Under the pieces are notes generated by a model. That model worked only from the letters and a program-made list of their open reading frames with translations, was not told where the DNA came from and made no database searches. Made by a program: the position numbers and the translations under genes. From Rhodocyclaceae bacterium (GTDB lineage Bacteria; Pseudomonadota; Gammaproteobacteria; Burkholderiales; Rhodocyclaceae), in NCBI GenBank assembly GCA_028714035.1, contig JAQTNA010000005.1, positions 62,001 to 126,000 on the forward strand: 64,000 nucleotides of DNA. Reading direction: 5' to 3'. Positions 56,106 to 64,000 of this stretch are shown here, one piece after another (within the stretch, counting starts at the first letter, position 1; each line of letters begins with the position of its first letter).

Positions 56106-58187
56106 ATGAACCTCAAACTTTCCGCCGCCATCGCCGCGGCCATCGCAACTCCCCAGGCCTTCGCCGATGCTACCTCGGCGGTCGGACTCGCGCCCCTGGT
56201 GGTCACCGCCACCCGCGTCGAGCAATCCAGCTTCGATGTGCCCGGCGCGATTGACGTCATCTCGGCCGGACAGATCCGGGACGGCCAGCTGGGCGTCAAT
56301 TTGTCCGAATCCCTCTGGCGCGCGCCCGGCACCGTGGTGCTGAATCGCCAGAACTACGCCCAGGATCTCCAGGTCTCCATGCGTGGCTTCGGCGCCCGCT
56401 CCGCCTTCGGCACACGTTCCATACGCCTGATGCAGGACGGCATCCCCCTCACCATGCCCGACGGTCAGGGCCAGACCGCCACCTTTGATCTGGCCAACGC
56501 CCAGCGCATCGAGGTGCTGCGCGGGCCGTTCGCCGCCGGCTACGGCAACCAGTCCGGTGGCGTGATCCAGGTGTTCACCGCCGACGGCCCGAAGGAACCG
56601 TCCGTTTCCGCCGATGTGTCCGCCGGTTCCTTCGGTACCCGGAACCTGAGCCTGAAGGCGGGCGGTCAGGCGGGGAACGTGAACTACACCGCGGACAGCA
56701 GCGAATTCCACACGGACGGCTACCGGGTGCATGGCGCCGCCACGCGGGACAGCGCCAATGCCAAGCTGAAGCTGGCGCTCGCCGACGGCTCGACCCTGAC
56801 CCTGCTCGGCAACTGGCTGAGGCAGGCGGGAACCCAGGATCCTCAGGGCCTGACCCAGGCCCAGTTCGATCTCGATCCGCGCCAGGTCAGCAGCAACACG
56901 CTGCTCTACAACACCCGCAAGGACATCGCCTTTCTGCAGGGCGGCGCCGTCCTGGACCAGAGGCTGGCGGGGGGCGATGCACTGCGCTTCTCCGCCTATG
57001 CCGGTAAGCGCCAGGTGACCCAGTTTCAGAGCATTCCCGCGAGTGCACAGCTTGCCAGGACGAGCCCCGGCGGGGTGGTGGCCTTCGATCGGGACTATGC
57101 GGGCGCCGGGGCGCGCTGGAACCGCGTGCGCGAGGATTGGAAACTCTCGGCAGGCCTGGATTACGAGAGCATGCAGGAGGCGCGCAAGGGCTACAACAAC
57201 ACCCTGGGCGCGGCCTACGGTGTCATCGGTGCCCTGCGCCGGGACGAGGGCAACCGGGTGAACAGCGTGAATAGCTGGGTGGAAGGGGAATGGAGGTTCA
57301 GCCCCGCCTGGTCGGCCACCGGCGGCGTCCGGAACACGCGGGTGAGCTTCAGTTCAGCCGACCATTACCTGCTGGACGGCGTGGACGGCACGGGCGGGGT
57401 GAGTTTTCAGAACACCAGCCCGGTCCTGGGCATCCTGTGGCGGGCCAGCCCCGCGCTCAATTTCTTCGCCAACTTTGGCCGCGGCTTCGAGACGCCCACC
57501 TTCACCGAGATGTCCTATCAGCCGAACAATGCGCCCGGCCTGAACTTCGGCCTCAAGCCGAGCACCAGCCGCAGCGCGGAGGCGGGCATGAAGGCCTTCC
57601 CCGGCGCCAACTCGCGCCTGGAAGCCACCCTGTTCGATGTGGAAACCTCGGACGAGATCGTGGTGCTGAGTGCCGGCGGGGGGCGCACCTACTACACGAA
57701 TGCGGGCCGTACCGGGCGCCAGGGCGTGGAAGTCTCCTGGGACGCGGAACTGGGTCATGGCTTCGGGGCGTTTGCCGCCTACACCCGCATGAAGGCCGTT
57801 TACCGGGATGGCTTCGGCCAGGCGCCGAACGTGGCCCTGGCCGGCAACACCATCGCCGGTACGCCGACCACCCTGTTGCGGGGCGAACTCTCCTGGAAGC
57901 ATGCGCCTACCGGCTTCACCTCGGCCCTGGAACTCCATCACGTGGGCCAGATATTCGCCAACGACACCAACACCGCCGCCGCGGGCGGCTATGACGTGGC
58001 CAGCCTGCGCCTGGGCCTGGCCCAGCAGGCGGGACACTGGAGCACGAAGGAATTCCTGCGCTGTGACAACCTGACGGACCGGAAATACGTGGGCTCCGTC
58101 ATCGTGAACGACAGCAACGCCCAGTACTTCGAGCCGGCCCCCGGCCGCAACTGGTCTCTGGGTGCCTCGGCCAGCTACCGGTTCTGA
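56106..58187 (+). CDS. TonB-dependent receptor linked to the quinoprotein relay operon
   Basis: 693 aa: signal peptide (cut after AFA), TonB-box-like LVVTATRVEQS, plug domain (SMRGFGARSAFGTRSIRLMQ, DGIPLTMPDGQGQTATFDLA, RIEVLRGPFAAGYGNQSGG) and barrel ending SLGASASYRF. It resembles ferric-siderophore/FecA-like receptors more than vitamin B12 receptors. Sixty nucleotides after tonB in one operon. In view of the lanthanide-type dehydrogenase, a lanthanide-chelate or another metal complex is a reasonable ligand hypothesis. Confidence 0.9.
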   Translation: MNLKLSAAIAAAIATPQAFADATSAVGLAPLVVTATRVEQSSFDVPGAIDVISAGQIRDGQLGVNLSESLWRAPGTVVLNRQNYAQDLQVSMRGFGARSAFGTRSIRLMQDGIPLTMPDGQGQTATFDLANAQRIEVLRGPFAAGYGNQSGGVIQVFTADGPKEPSVSADVSAGSFGTRNLSLKAGGQAGNVNYTADSSEFHTDGYRVHGAATRDSANAKLKLALADGSTLTLLGNWLRQAGTQDPQGLTQAQFDLDPRQVSSNTLLYNTRKDIAFLQGGAVLDQRLAGGDALRFSAYAGKRQVTQFQSIPASAQLARTSPGGVVAFDRDYAGAGARWNRVREDWKLSAGLDYESMQEARKGYNNTLGAAYGVIGALRRDEGNRVNSVNSWVEGEWRFSPAWSATGGVRNTRVSFSSADHYLLDGVDGTGGVSFQNTSPVLGILWRASPALNFFANFGRGFETPTFTEMSYQPNNAPGLNFGLKPSTSRSAEAGMKAFPGANSRLEATLFDVETSDEIVVLSAGGGRTYYTNAGRTGRQGVEVSWDAELGHGFGAFAAYTRMKAVYRDGFGQAPNVALAGNTIAGTPTTLLRGELSWKHAPTGFTSALELHHVGQIFANDTNTAAAGGYDVASLRLGLAQQAGHWSTKEFLRCDNLTDRKYVGSVIVNDSNAQYFEPAPGRNWSLGASASYRF

Positions 58188-58232
58188 GTGTTCGCTCCGG
58201 CAGGGCAGGCACCGTACCGACGGCTTGCCCCC

Positions 58233-58784
58233 TCAGGCCGGCACGCCCGGGCCCGCCAGAAGCTGGGGTTCCACGCAAATATTGGCTTCGTCGCTGGAGA
58301 GCCAGATCTGGCCCTCCTGGAGGGTGGCGGTCAGCGACATGTTGCGTCGGGCCAGGGCGGCCAGGGCCTGGCTGGACTCGTTGGAAATCAGGTAGACGGA
58401 AAGGTTGGCGAGCTTCGATAGCGCCGGCCCCTGCTCGCGCCACCAGACATCCGAGGATCGTCCATAGACGTAGAGCACCACCTCGGGCGAGCGGCCGCAG
58501 GCCTTCTTCAGGCGCCGCTCGTCCGGGGTGCCCACCTCCACCCAGAGTTCCACGGCGCCGGTGAGATCCTTGCGCCACAGGGCCGGTTCCTCGTCGTTGG
58601 AGACGCCGCCGCCGAAAGACAGGGCCTCGTCCGCGTGCCGGGCGAAGGCCAGGAGCCGAACCATCAGGCGCTCGTCGGTCTCCGAGGGGTGGCGTGCCAG
58701 CGTCAGGGCGTAGCTGCCATAGTGGGACCGGTCCAGGTCTGAAACCTGGAGTTCGGCCTTGAAAACGGTGGATTTGATGGCCAT
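58233..58784 (-). CDS. yaeQ: YaeQ family protein
   Basis: 183 aa with the family features MAIKSTVFKAELQVSDLDR, RHPSETDERLMVRLLAFARHA, LWVEVGTPDERRLKKAC and SLTATLQEGQIWLS. YaeQ has a PD-(D/E)xK nuclease-like fold of uncertain role. Stands 4 nt after the following gene on the same strand and is probably co-transcribed with it. Confidence 0.93.
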   Translation of the reverse strand: MAIKSTVFKAELQVSDLDRSHYGSYALTLARHPSETDERLMVRLLAFARHADEALSFGGGVSNDEEPALWRKDLTGAVELWVEVGTPDERRLKKACGRSPEVVLYVYGRSSDVWWREQGPALSKLANLSVYLISNESSQALAALARRNMSLTATLQEGQIWLSSDEANICVEPQLLAGPGVPA

Positions 58785-58788
58785 GGGC

Positions 58789-59229
58789 TCAGTGCCTGCT
58801 TTCTATCCGGTCGAGAAGGTTTTGCCACCAGCGGCGCCGGTTGTTGGGCAGCGGCATGTCGCTGGCGATGGGGTCGGGCGGCAGGAGGGATAGCACCCAG
58901 CCGGGTGGGATGACGCGGCCGCTGCTGCCGCAGGTGGAGCCCAGGTTGTTCGGGTCATAGACCTTCACCAGGCAGGGCGCTTCGAGGTCGTCGGCGTACA
59001 CGATACCCAGGTAGTCTTCCTCGTGCTCCCGTTTCAGCACCGCGTGGATTTCCTCCAGGGCATGGGCGAGCGCCTCGTCCCGGAAGGGCGCCTCGGGAAC
59101 GCCGTGGCCCACGGCATAGACGTACCAGGCCTGGCCGCCACCCAGGATGCGCGCCCGGAATTCGTCCCATTTTTCCCAGCTGATGATGCCGTACAGAGGG
59201 CCATTCAGGATTTGGGCAAAGGTCTTCAT
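58789..59229 (-). CDS. Conserved-looking hypothetical protein
   Basis: 146 aa, soluble, acidic middle (LAHALEEIHAVLKREHEEDY, IVYADDLEAPCLVKVYDPNN) with a Pro-rich C-terminal part (VIPPGWVLSLLPPDP). Start MKTFAQILN chosen with GGAGACC upstream. No family recognised. Forms a pair with yaeQ. Confidence 0.75.
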   Translation of the reverse strand: MKTFAQILNGPLYGIISWEKWDEFRARILGGGQAWYVYAVGHGVPEAPFRDEALAHALEEIHAVLKREHEEDYLGIVYADDLEAPCLVKVYDPNNLGSTCGSSGRVIPPGWVLSLLPPDPIASDMPLPNNRRRWWQNLLDRIESRH

Positions 59230-59382
59230 GGGGTCTCCGGTTGGTCGGGGGGGCAATTATCCCCGATCCGACGCCCGGCCATCGGGCTTACTCCCATTGG
59301 GGGAGCCTTGCCTTGGCTGTCAGGGCGAGGGGCGATGATATAATCCGCGCCTCTTGTGAACCCATCCCCGTCAAAAAATCCC

Positions 59383-60279
59383 ATGGCCCAGTTCGAAAGC
59401 CCGATTCCCGGTAGCCCCGTCGTACCCGAGATGGTGGATGGCAGCTACCCCATACAGTTCCAGTGCAAGCCCGGCATCTCCTGCTGGAATGCCTGTTGCA
59501 GCAACATTGACATCACCCTGACGCCCTACGACATCCTGCGCCTGAAGAAGCGCCTGGGGCTCAACTCTGCCGAGTTCCTGAACGCCTTCACCGTGCCCTA
59601 TGAACTGGACAAGGACGACATCGCCGGCGTGAAGTTCAGGCCCGTGCCCGAGGGCACCGCCTGCCAGTTCATGACGGACGCGGGTTGCAGCGTCTATGAG
59701 GATCGTCCCACCGCCTGTCGCTACTACCCGGTGGCGCTGCTTTCCATGAGGAAGCAGGACGAATACGTGGACAAGGACAGCTATGCCCTGGTCAAGGAGG
59801 CGCACTGTCTGGGGCACCTCGAGCCGCGCACGCTCACCATTGACGAATACCGGGCGGAGCAGGGGGTGAAGGAATACGATGAACTGGCCCGCGGCTGGCG
59901 CCAGTTGATCCTGAAGAAAAAGTCCTGCGGTCCGGCCATCGGTAAGCCCAGCCTGCGCTCTCGTCAGCTGTTTTTCATGGCCTGCTATGACCAGGACCAG
60001 TTCCGCGGCTTCGTGTCCTCGGAAGGCTTCAAGAAGCTCTTCGATGTTCCCGGCGAGGAGATGGACAAGATCCTGGGCGACGATGTGGCACTGATGGATT
60101 TTGGCTTCCGTTTCCTGCGCCAGGTGCTGTTCGGCGAGATGAGCATCACGCTCAAGGACGAAGCGGCCCAGGCCCGCATCGCCGAAGCCAAGGCCCGCCG
60201 TGCCGAGGAAGAGCGCATCGCCGCGGCAAAATTCGCCAAGGAAGAAGAAGGTGGTGGCGACGAGGGTTACGACGATTGA
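59383..60279 (+). CDS. YkgJ-type Fe-S/zinc cysteine-cluster protein
   Basis: 298 aa. CxxxC-type cluster of the UPF0153/YkgJ family: FQCKPGISCWNACCSN, then TACQFMTDAGCSVYEDRPTACRYYP and HCLGH. Function unproven; members may bind iron-sulfur or zinc. A C-terminal helical tail rich in Glu/Lys/Ala (AEAKARRAEEERIAAAKFAK) ends in Gly/Asp. Start MAQFESPIPGSP; a GTG 27 nt upstream is in frame. Confidence 0.85.
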   Translation: MAQFESPIPGSPVVPEMVDGSYPIQFQCKPGISCWNACCSNIDITLTPYDILRLKKRLGLNSAEFLNAFTVPYELDKDDIAGVKFRPVPEGTACQFMTDAGCSVYEDRPTACRYYPVALLSMRKQDEYVDKDSYALVKEAHCLGHLEPRTLTIDEYRAEQGVKEYDELARGWRQLILKKKSCGPAIGKPSLRSRQLFFMACYDQDQFRGFVSSEGFKKLFDVPGEEMDKILGDDVALMDFGFRFLRQVLFGEMSITLKDEAAQARIAEAKARRAEEERIAAAKFAKEEEGGGDEGYDD

Positions 60280-60282
60280 TGT

Positions 60283-60619
60283 GTGGGGCCGGCTTCAGCC
60301 GGCCAATGTCTGTAGGTCGGTTGTAGGTCGGGCTTCAGCCCGACAAACACCGGCATTCACGCTGATGTCGTCGTAGGTCGGGCTTCAGCCCGACAAGAGC
60401 CTGGATTGGCGCCCATGTCGGGCTGAAGCCCGACCTACGTTGGTTCCAGCGTTCCCGGGCTTCTTCGTCGCTCTCGCGGACATCCTCCAGTGGCACCTGT
60501 GCCACGCCTGGAACCATGGGCCGTCCTGGTTCCTTCCCTTCGTCTACTAACAATCTCGAGAGTAATGTCGCCCGTGGGGCGGACTTCAGTCCACCATGGC
60601 CGGCTGAAGCCGGCCCCAC
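60283..60619. repeat. Cluster of six REP-like palindromes
   Basis: Two types. Type A has GTAG head and core GTCGGGCTTCAGCCCGAC: 60323-60344, 60373-60394, and inverted at 60417-60438; an incomplete head GTAGGTCGG is at 60312. Type B has GTGG head and core GCCGGCTTCAGCCGGC: 60283-60304, a diverged copy 60574-60595, and inverted 60598-60619. The heads and mixed orientation are those of REP/BIME elements mobilised by RAYT transposases; no RAYT gene is in the window. Confidence 0.88.
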
Positions 60620-61092
60620 GATGGCAAAACTTTCTGAAAGCTTAGTATCTTTCGGCGCTCTGATACGCCGTCGGAAAGAGCCGGGAATGCCGCGGTTTGT
60701 CCCGGCTTCTCATTTCCTCCTCCGAGGAAAACGATAAAATTTGCGGTGTTGGCAGGGTGGAAACGGCCACGACCTGCCGTTCCCAAGCAGGTAAGTTAAG
60801 CGGCCTGATTGGCAGCAACGAGTCAGAAAATGACTTAGGCAAGTCAAGCCGAAGCCAGCCATTGAACAAACGTCCTGTCGCCGGGCTGATAAAGTCTGTT
60901 CCGAACATCCAATCCGCAACTGTACATGGCAGCACTGATCACAACACGTTATGCGGCCACACGATGTCAGAAGTGAACACCCTGACGGGAAATGCTTCAA
61001 AATGCTCAGCGGTTGGAAGAGGTGGCTACATGTGGAGATTTACCAATATCATGTGTAGCCAGGGGCAGGACTAAGATTGCTGAGCACCAACA
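60620..61092. other. AT-richer intergenic boundary, no recognised gene
   Basis: About 470 bp of lower GC than the surroundings, marking the edge of the restriction-modification island. An open frame of 125 codons (from 60697) has no ribosome site or recognisable family. Nothing else seen. Confidence 0.45.
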
Positions 61093-61788
61093 ATGATTGA
61101 ACAACAAATCGAACAGGGCTTCATCGACAAACTGACGGGGCTTAAATACGAATACCGCTCGGACAACAACGCCATCGCCGTCGCCTGCGACCTTGCCCAA
61201 CTCTTACGCCGGGCTGCAAGCCGCAAAGACCAGAACGGCGCTGCCGCGCCGATCAAGGTGGTTTTTTCCTCCCACCACGCTCTTTTCTTCAATGTGATGT
61301 GCAACGAGATTGGCAGAACGAAAGAGGATGAGCCCAAAGTAACGCACAAGCGCTACTTCCTGCACCGCCCCAACGGAGACGGTGCCTATACCCTTCGCGC
61401 CACCGATGACACGCCGTTCTTCCATCACGTAGCGTCTCTAGCCGAACTCCACCTGGCCGCCGACCCTAACTTCGGCAAGCTTTACACTTTCCATTTCAAC
61501 GCCCTGCGCAGCATCATGGAGAAGACGGCTTCGTTCTTTGGGCACGCGGACATTTCCTTTTGCCTCAAGGCGCTGAACAACGAAGATTTGGCGCTCTACA
61601 ACCGCGCCCTCAATCTCCTGAGCCACGGCAAATACGCCATCCACGAACCGACCGAAATGGGCGAGGACAATAAGGAGCTGTTCCGTCGCATTCTGGGAGA
61701 CTTCACCACCAAGTTTCAGTTTGACCTGCCAGATATTTTGGCGGCAGCACCCGTTGCCGCCGCCCCCGTACCTGTACCCACAGCATGA
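61093..61788 (+). pseudogene. Chimeric remnant: HsdR N-terminus joined to C-terminal part of an AAA ATPase
   Basis: 231 aa. The first ~24 residues (IEQQIEQGFIDKLTGLKYEY) are those that open type I restriction HsdR subunits. From there it becomes the post-Walker-B end of an AAA_13/PrrC-like ATPase often found in type I systems (KVVFSSHHALFFNVMCNEIG; KRYFLHRPNGDG; FHFNALRSIMEKTASFFGH). Neither the HsdR nuclease/helicase nor the Walker A/B motifs are present, so no activity is expected. Ends in an Ala/Pro/Val tail; ATGA overlap with rhuM. Confidence 0.65.
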
Positions 61789-62795
61789 ACGACCTGATTC
61801 TCTACACCACGGAAGACGGCCGCAGCCAGATCAAGCTGCGGGCACAGGAGCAGACCGTCTGGCTGACGCAGTTGGAGATGGCGGAGCTCTTCGATGCCAC
61901 GAAGCAAAACATCTCCCTGCACCTGAAGAACGTCTTCGAGGACGGGGAATTGAACCCGGCGGCAACTGTCAAGGAATCCTTGACAGTTCAAATCGAAGGC
62001 AGCCGCCAGGTGCAACGTCCCGTCACGCTCTACAACCTCGACGCCATTCTGGCCGTGGGCTACCGCGTGCGCTCGCCGCGCGGGGTGCAGTTCCGCCGCT
62101 GGGCCTCAACCATCCTGAAGGAATACTTGTCCAAAGGCTTCGTGATGGACGACGAGCGGCTGATGAACCCGGATGGCCGCCCGGATTACTTCGACGAGAT
62201 GCTGGCGCGCATCCGGGGCATCCGGGCCTCCGAGAAGCGCTTTTATCAGAAGGTGCGCGACCTCTTTGCCCTCTCCAGCGACTACGACAAGACGGACAAG
62301 GCCACCCAAATCTTCTTCGCCACCGTGCAGAACCTGCTGATCTTTGCCGTGACGCGGCAGACCGCCGCCGAACTCATCAGCGCGCGGGCGAATCCTGCCG
62401 ATCCGCATTTCGGCCTGCTTGCCTGGAAGGGCGACAAGGTGCGCAAGGCGGACATTGTCGTAGCCAAGAACTACTTGACCGAGGACGAGATCGACACCCT
62501 GAACCGGCTGGTGGTCATCTTCCTGGAAACAGCCGAACTGCGGGCCAAGAGCAAACAGGAGACGCGCATGGCCTTCTGGAAGCAGAACGTGGATCAGATC
62601 ATCACCTCCAACGGCTTCCCACTGCTCACCCACGCTGGTTCCGTCAGCCATGAGCAGATGGAAGCGCGCACGGGCGAGCTTTACCTCAAGTTCGACCAGG
62701 ACCGAAAAAAACAGGAAGCCATCGAAGCCGACCAGCAGGATGAGGCCGACCTCACAGCGCTGGAAAACAAAATCAAACGACGCCCCCAAAAATGA
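61785..62795 (+). CDS. rhuM: RhuM-family protein of a restriction-modification locus
   Basis: 336 aa, conserved RhuM features: LTQLEMAELFDATKQNISLHLKNVFEDGEL (helix-turn-helix-like, in part), VTLYNLDAILAVGYRVRSPRGVQFRRWAS and LKEYLSKGFVMDDERL. RhuM proteins were named as Salmonella virulence factors and often sit inside type I systems; they may be Fic-like or regulatory. Its stop overlaps the hsdM start (ATGA), so all three genes form one transcript. Confidence 0.9.
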   Translation: MNDLILYTTEDGRSQIKLRAQEQTVWLTQLEMAELFDATKQNISLHLKNVFEDGELNPAATVKESLTVQIEGSRQVQRPVTLYNLDAILAVGYRVRSPRGVQFRRWASTILKEYLSKGFVMDDERLMNPDGRPDYFDEMLARIRGIRASEKRFYQKVRDLFALSSDYDKTDKATQIFFATVQNLLIFAVTRQTAAELISARANPADPHFGLLAWKGDKVRKADIVVAKNYLTEDEIDTLNRLVVIFLETAELRAKSKQETRMAFWKQNVDQIITSNGFPLLTHAGSVSHEQMEARTGELYLKFDQDRKKQEAIEADQQDEADLTALENKIKRRPQK

Positions 62796-64000
62796 CTGAA
62801 CAAAACCAAAAGCAATTGGGCAACACCCTCTGGAGCATCGCGGACCAACTGCGCGGGGCGATGGATGCGGACGACTTCCGCGACTACATGTTGTCCTTCC
62901 TCTTCCTGCGTTATCTCTCCGACAACTACGAGGCGGCGGCGAAGAAGGAGCTGGGGCGGGATTACCCGGATGTGGGCGGAGACACGCGCAAGGTGCCGCT
63001 GGCGCTTTGGTATGCGAACAACGTGGACGACATCCCGGCGTTCGAGAAACAGATGCGGCGCAAGGTGCATTACGTCATCCAGCCCGCGCACCTCTGGAAC
63101 GGCATCGCCAATCTTGCCCGCACCCAAGACCCGGCCCTGCTGAACACCCTGCAAGCAGGTTTCAAATACATCGAGACGGAATCCTTTGAGAGCACCTTCC
63201 AGGGCCTGTTCTCCGAGATTGATTTGGGTTCCCCCAAGCTGGGCAAGACCTACGCCGACCGGAATGCCAAGCTTTGCACCATCATCCAGAAGATCGCCGA
63301 AGGGCTGGCGGACTTCTCCACGGACATTGACGCGCTGGGAGATGCTTACGAATACCTGATCGGCCAGTTTGCCGCCGGGTCCGGCAAGAAGGCGGGCGAG
63401 TTCTACACCCCGCAGCAGATTTCCGACATCCTCTCCGCCATCGTCACGCTGGACAGCCAGGAACCGAAGACCGGCACGAAGAAGCGGCTGGAAGGCGTGA
63501 TGGACTTCGCCTGCGGCTCCGGCTCCTTGCTGCTCAACGTGCGCAAGAAGGTGAACAAGGCTGGTGGCACCATCGGCAAAATCTTCGGCCAGGAAAAGAA
63601 CATCACCACCTACAACCTGGCCCGCATGAACATGCTGCTGCACGGGGTAAAGGACACGGAGTTCGACATCTTCCACGGCGACACCCTGGTGAACGAGTGG
63701 GACATGATGCGCGAGCAGAACCCGGCCAGGAAGCCGAGCTTCGACGCCATCGTCGCCAATCCGCCCTTCAGTTACCGCTGGGAGCCCACCGACGCGCTGG
63801 CCGACGACGTGCGCTCAAAAGCCACGGCCTCGCCCCCAAGTCCGCCGCCGACTTCGCCTTCCTGTTGCACGGCTTCCACTTCCTCAAAGACGAAGGCGTG
63901 ATGGCCATCATCCTGCCGCATGGCGTGCTCTTCCGTGGCGGTGCAGAGGAACGCATCCGCACCAAGCTGCTCAAGGACGGCCACATAGACACCGTCATCG
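62792..64000 (+). pseudogene. hsdM: Type I restriction-modification DNA methyltransferase, frameshifted and cut by window end
   Basis: N-terminal HsdM helical domain (LGNTLWSIADQLRGAMDADD), then the N6-adenine methyltransferase core: GEFYTPQQISDILS, DFACGSGSLLLNV (SAM site) and catalytic NPPFSYRW. After ALADDVR the frame breaks at about 63815: inserting one base restores RFKSHGLAPKSAADFAFLLH and the normal HsdM sequence to the window end. A single T seems lost (CGCTTC to CGCTC), so the gene is a pseudogene or the base is a sequencing error. hsdS and hsdR, if any, lie beyond the window. Confidence 0.85.

Noticed and set aside
60780..60970. Integron attC-like sequences (for example AACACGTTATGC) before the restriction island
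   Set aside because: No matching inverted core pair at proper spacing and no integrase; not supportable.

Overview
The window looks like chromosome of a GC-rich betaproteobacterium, most likely a member of the Rhodocyclales. This is inferred from gene order and protein character (sdhCDAB-sdhE-gltA-sucAB-lpd run, NAD-reducing hydrogenase hoxFUYH, PQQ alcohol oxidation with PedF-type cytochrome); no database search was possible. Coding density is high and most genes are ordinary housekeeping or respiratory genes.

Layout. 0-2.8 kb: end of an exopolysaccharide locus, with a Wzz/GumC-like protein fused to a degenerate tyrosine-recombinase-like domain and an N-truncated ATP-grasp gene. 2.8-7.5 kb: hoxFUYH, an oxygen-tolerant-type bidirectional NAD+-reducing [NiFe] hydrogenase. 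7.8-8.7 kb: initiator tRNA and a bacteriohemerythrin with an altered iron-ligand motif. 9.3-23.3 kb: zapE and an almost complete TCA block (lpd, sucB, sucA, gltA, sdhE, sdhBADC, a GntR regulator, divergent mdh). 23.4-33.4 kb: WYL-like protein, EnvZ/OmpR-type two-component system with a Spy/CpxP-like periplasmic protein, a MalY/PatB lyase, a hybrid histidine kinase paired with a PhnD-like binding protein, and nadB. 33.6-36.8 kb: a Pro-Arg-His tRNA operon followed by a small decayed island (49-bp direct repeats of the tRNA-His 3' end, integrase remnant, ParE-type toxin-antitoxin pair) and small accessory genes.

37-58.2 kb holds the most interesting block: a quinoprotein alcohol-oxidation system. 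It contains a PQQ alcohol dehydrogenase carrying the Asp-x-Asp (WDFDG) signature of lanthanide-dependent enzymes, an aldehyde dehydrogenase with DUF779 and EthD-like partners, cytochrome c-550 PedF, a quinoprotein-associated binding protein, two diheme cytochromes, a porin, the SoxYZ-like/metallo-beta-lactamase relay proteins, a dedicated TonB and two TonB-dependent receptors, and an AcoR-like sigma-54 activator. I find sigma-54 -24/-12 elements at eight transcription starts in this block (three of them match the consensus exactly or nearly so) and a recurring 17-bp imperfect palindrome (TGYTSCA-N4-GRNACA) upstream, three times at 83-85 bp from the -24 element. Together these suggest one activator drives alcohol entry (porin), oxidation (PQQ enzyme, aldehyde dehydrogenase), electron transfer (cytochromes) and possibly metal uptake (TonB/receptor).

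58.2-60.3 kb has yaeQ, a hypothetical gene and a YkgJ-type cysteine-cluster protein, followed by six REP-like palindromes of two sequence types. 61-64 kb is a decayed type I restriction-modification island: an HsdR/AAA-ATPase chimera, rhuM and a frameshifted hsdM that runs off the window.
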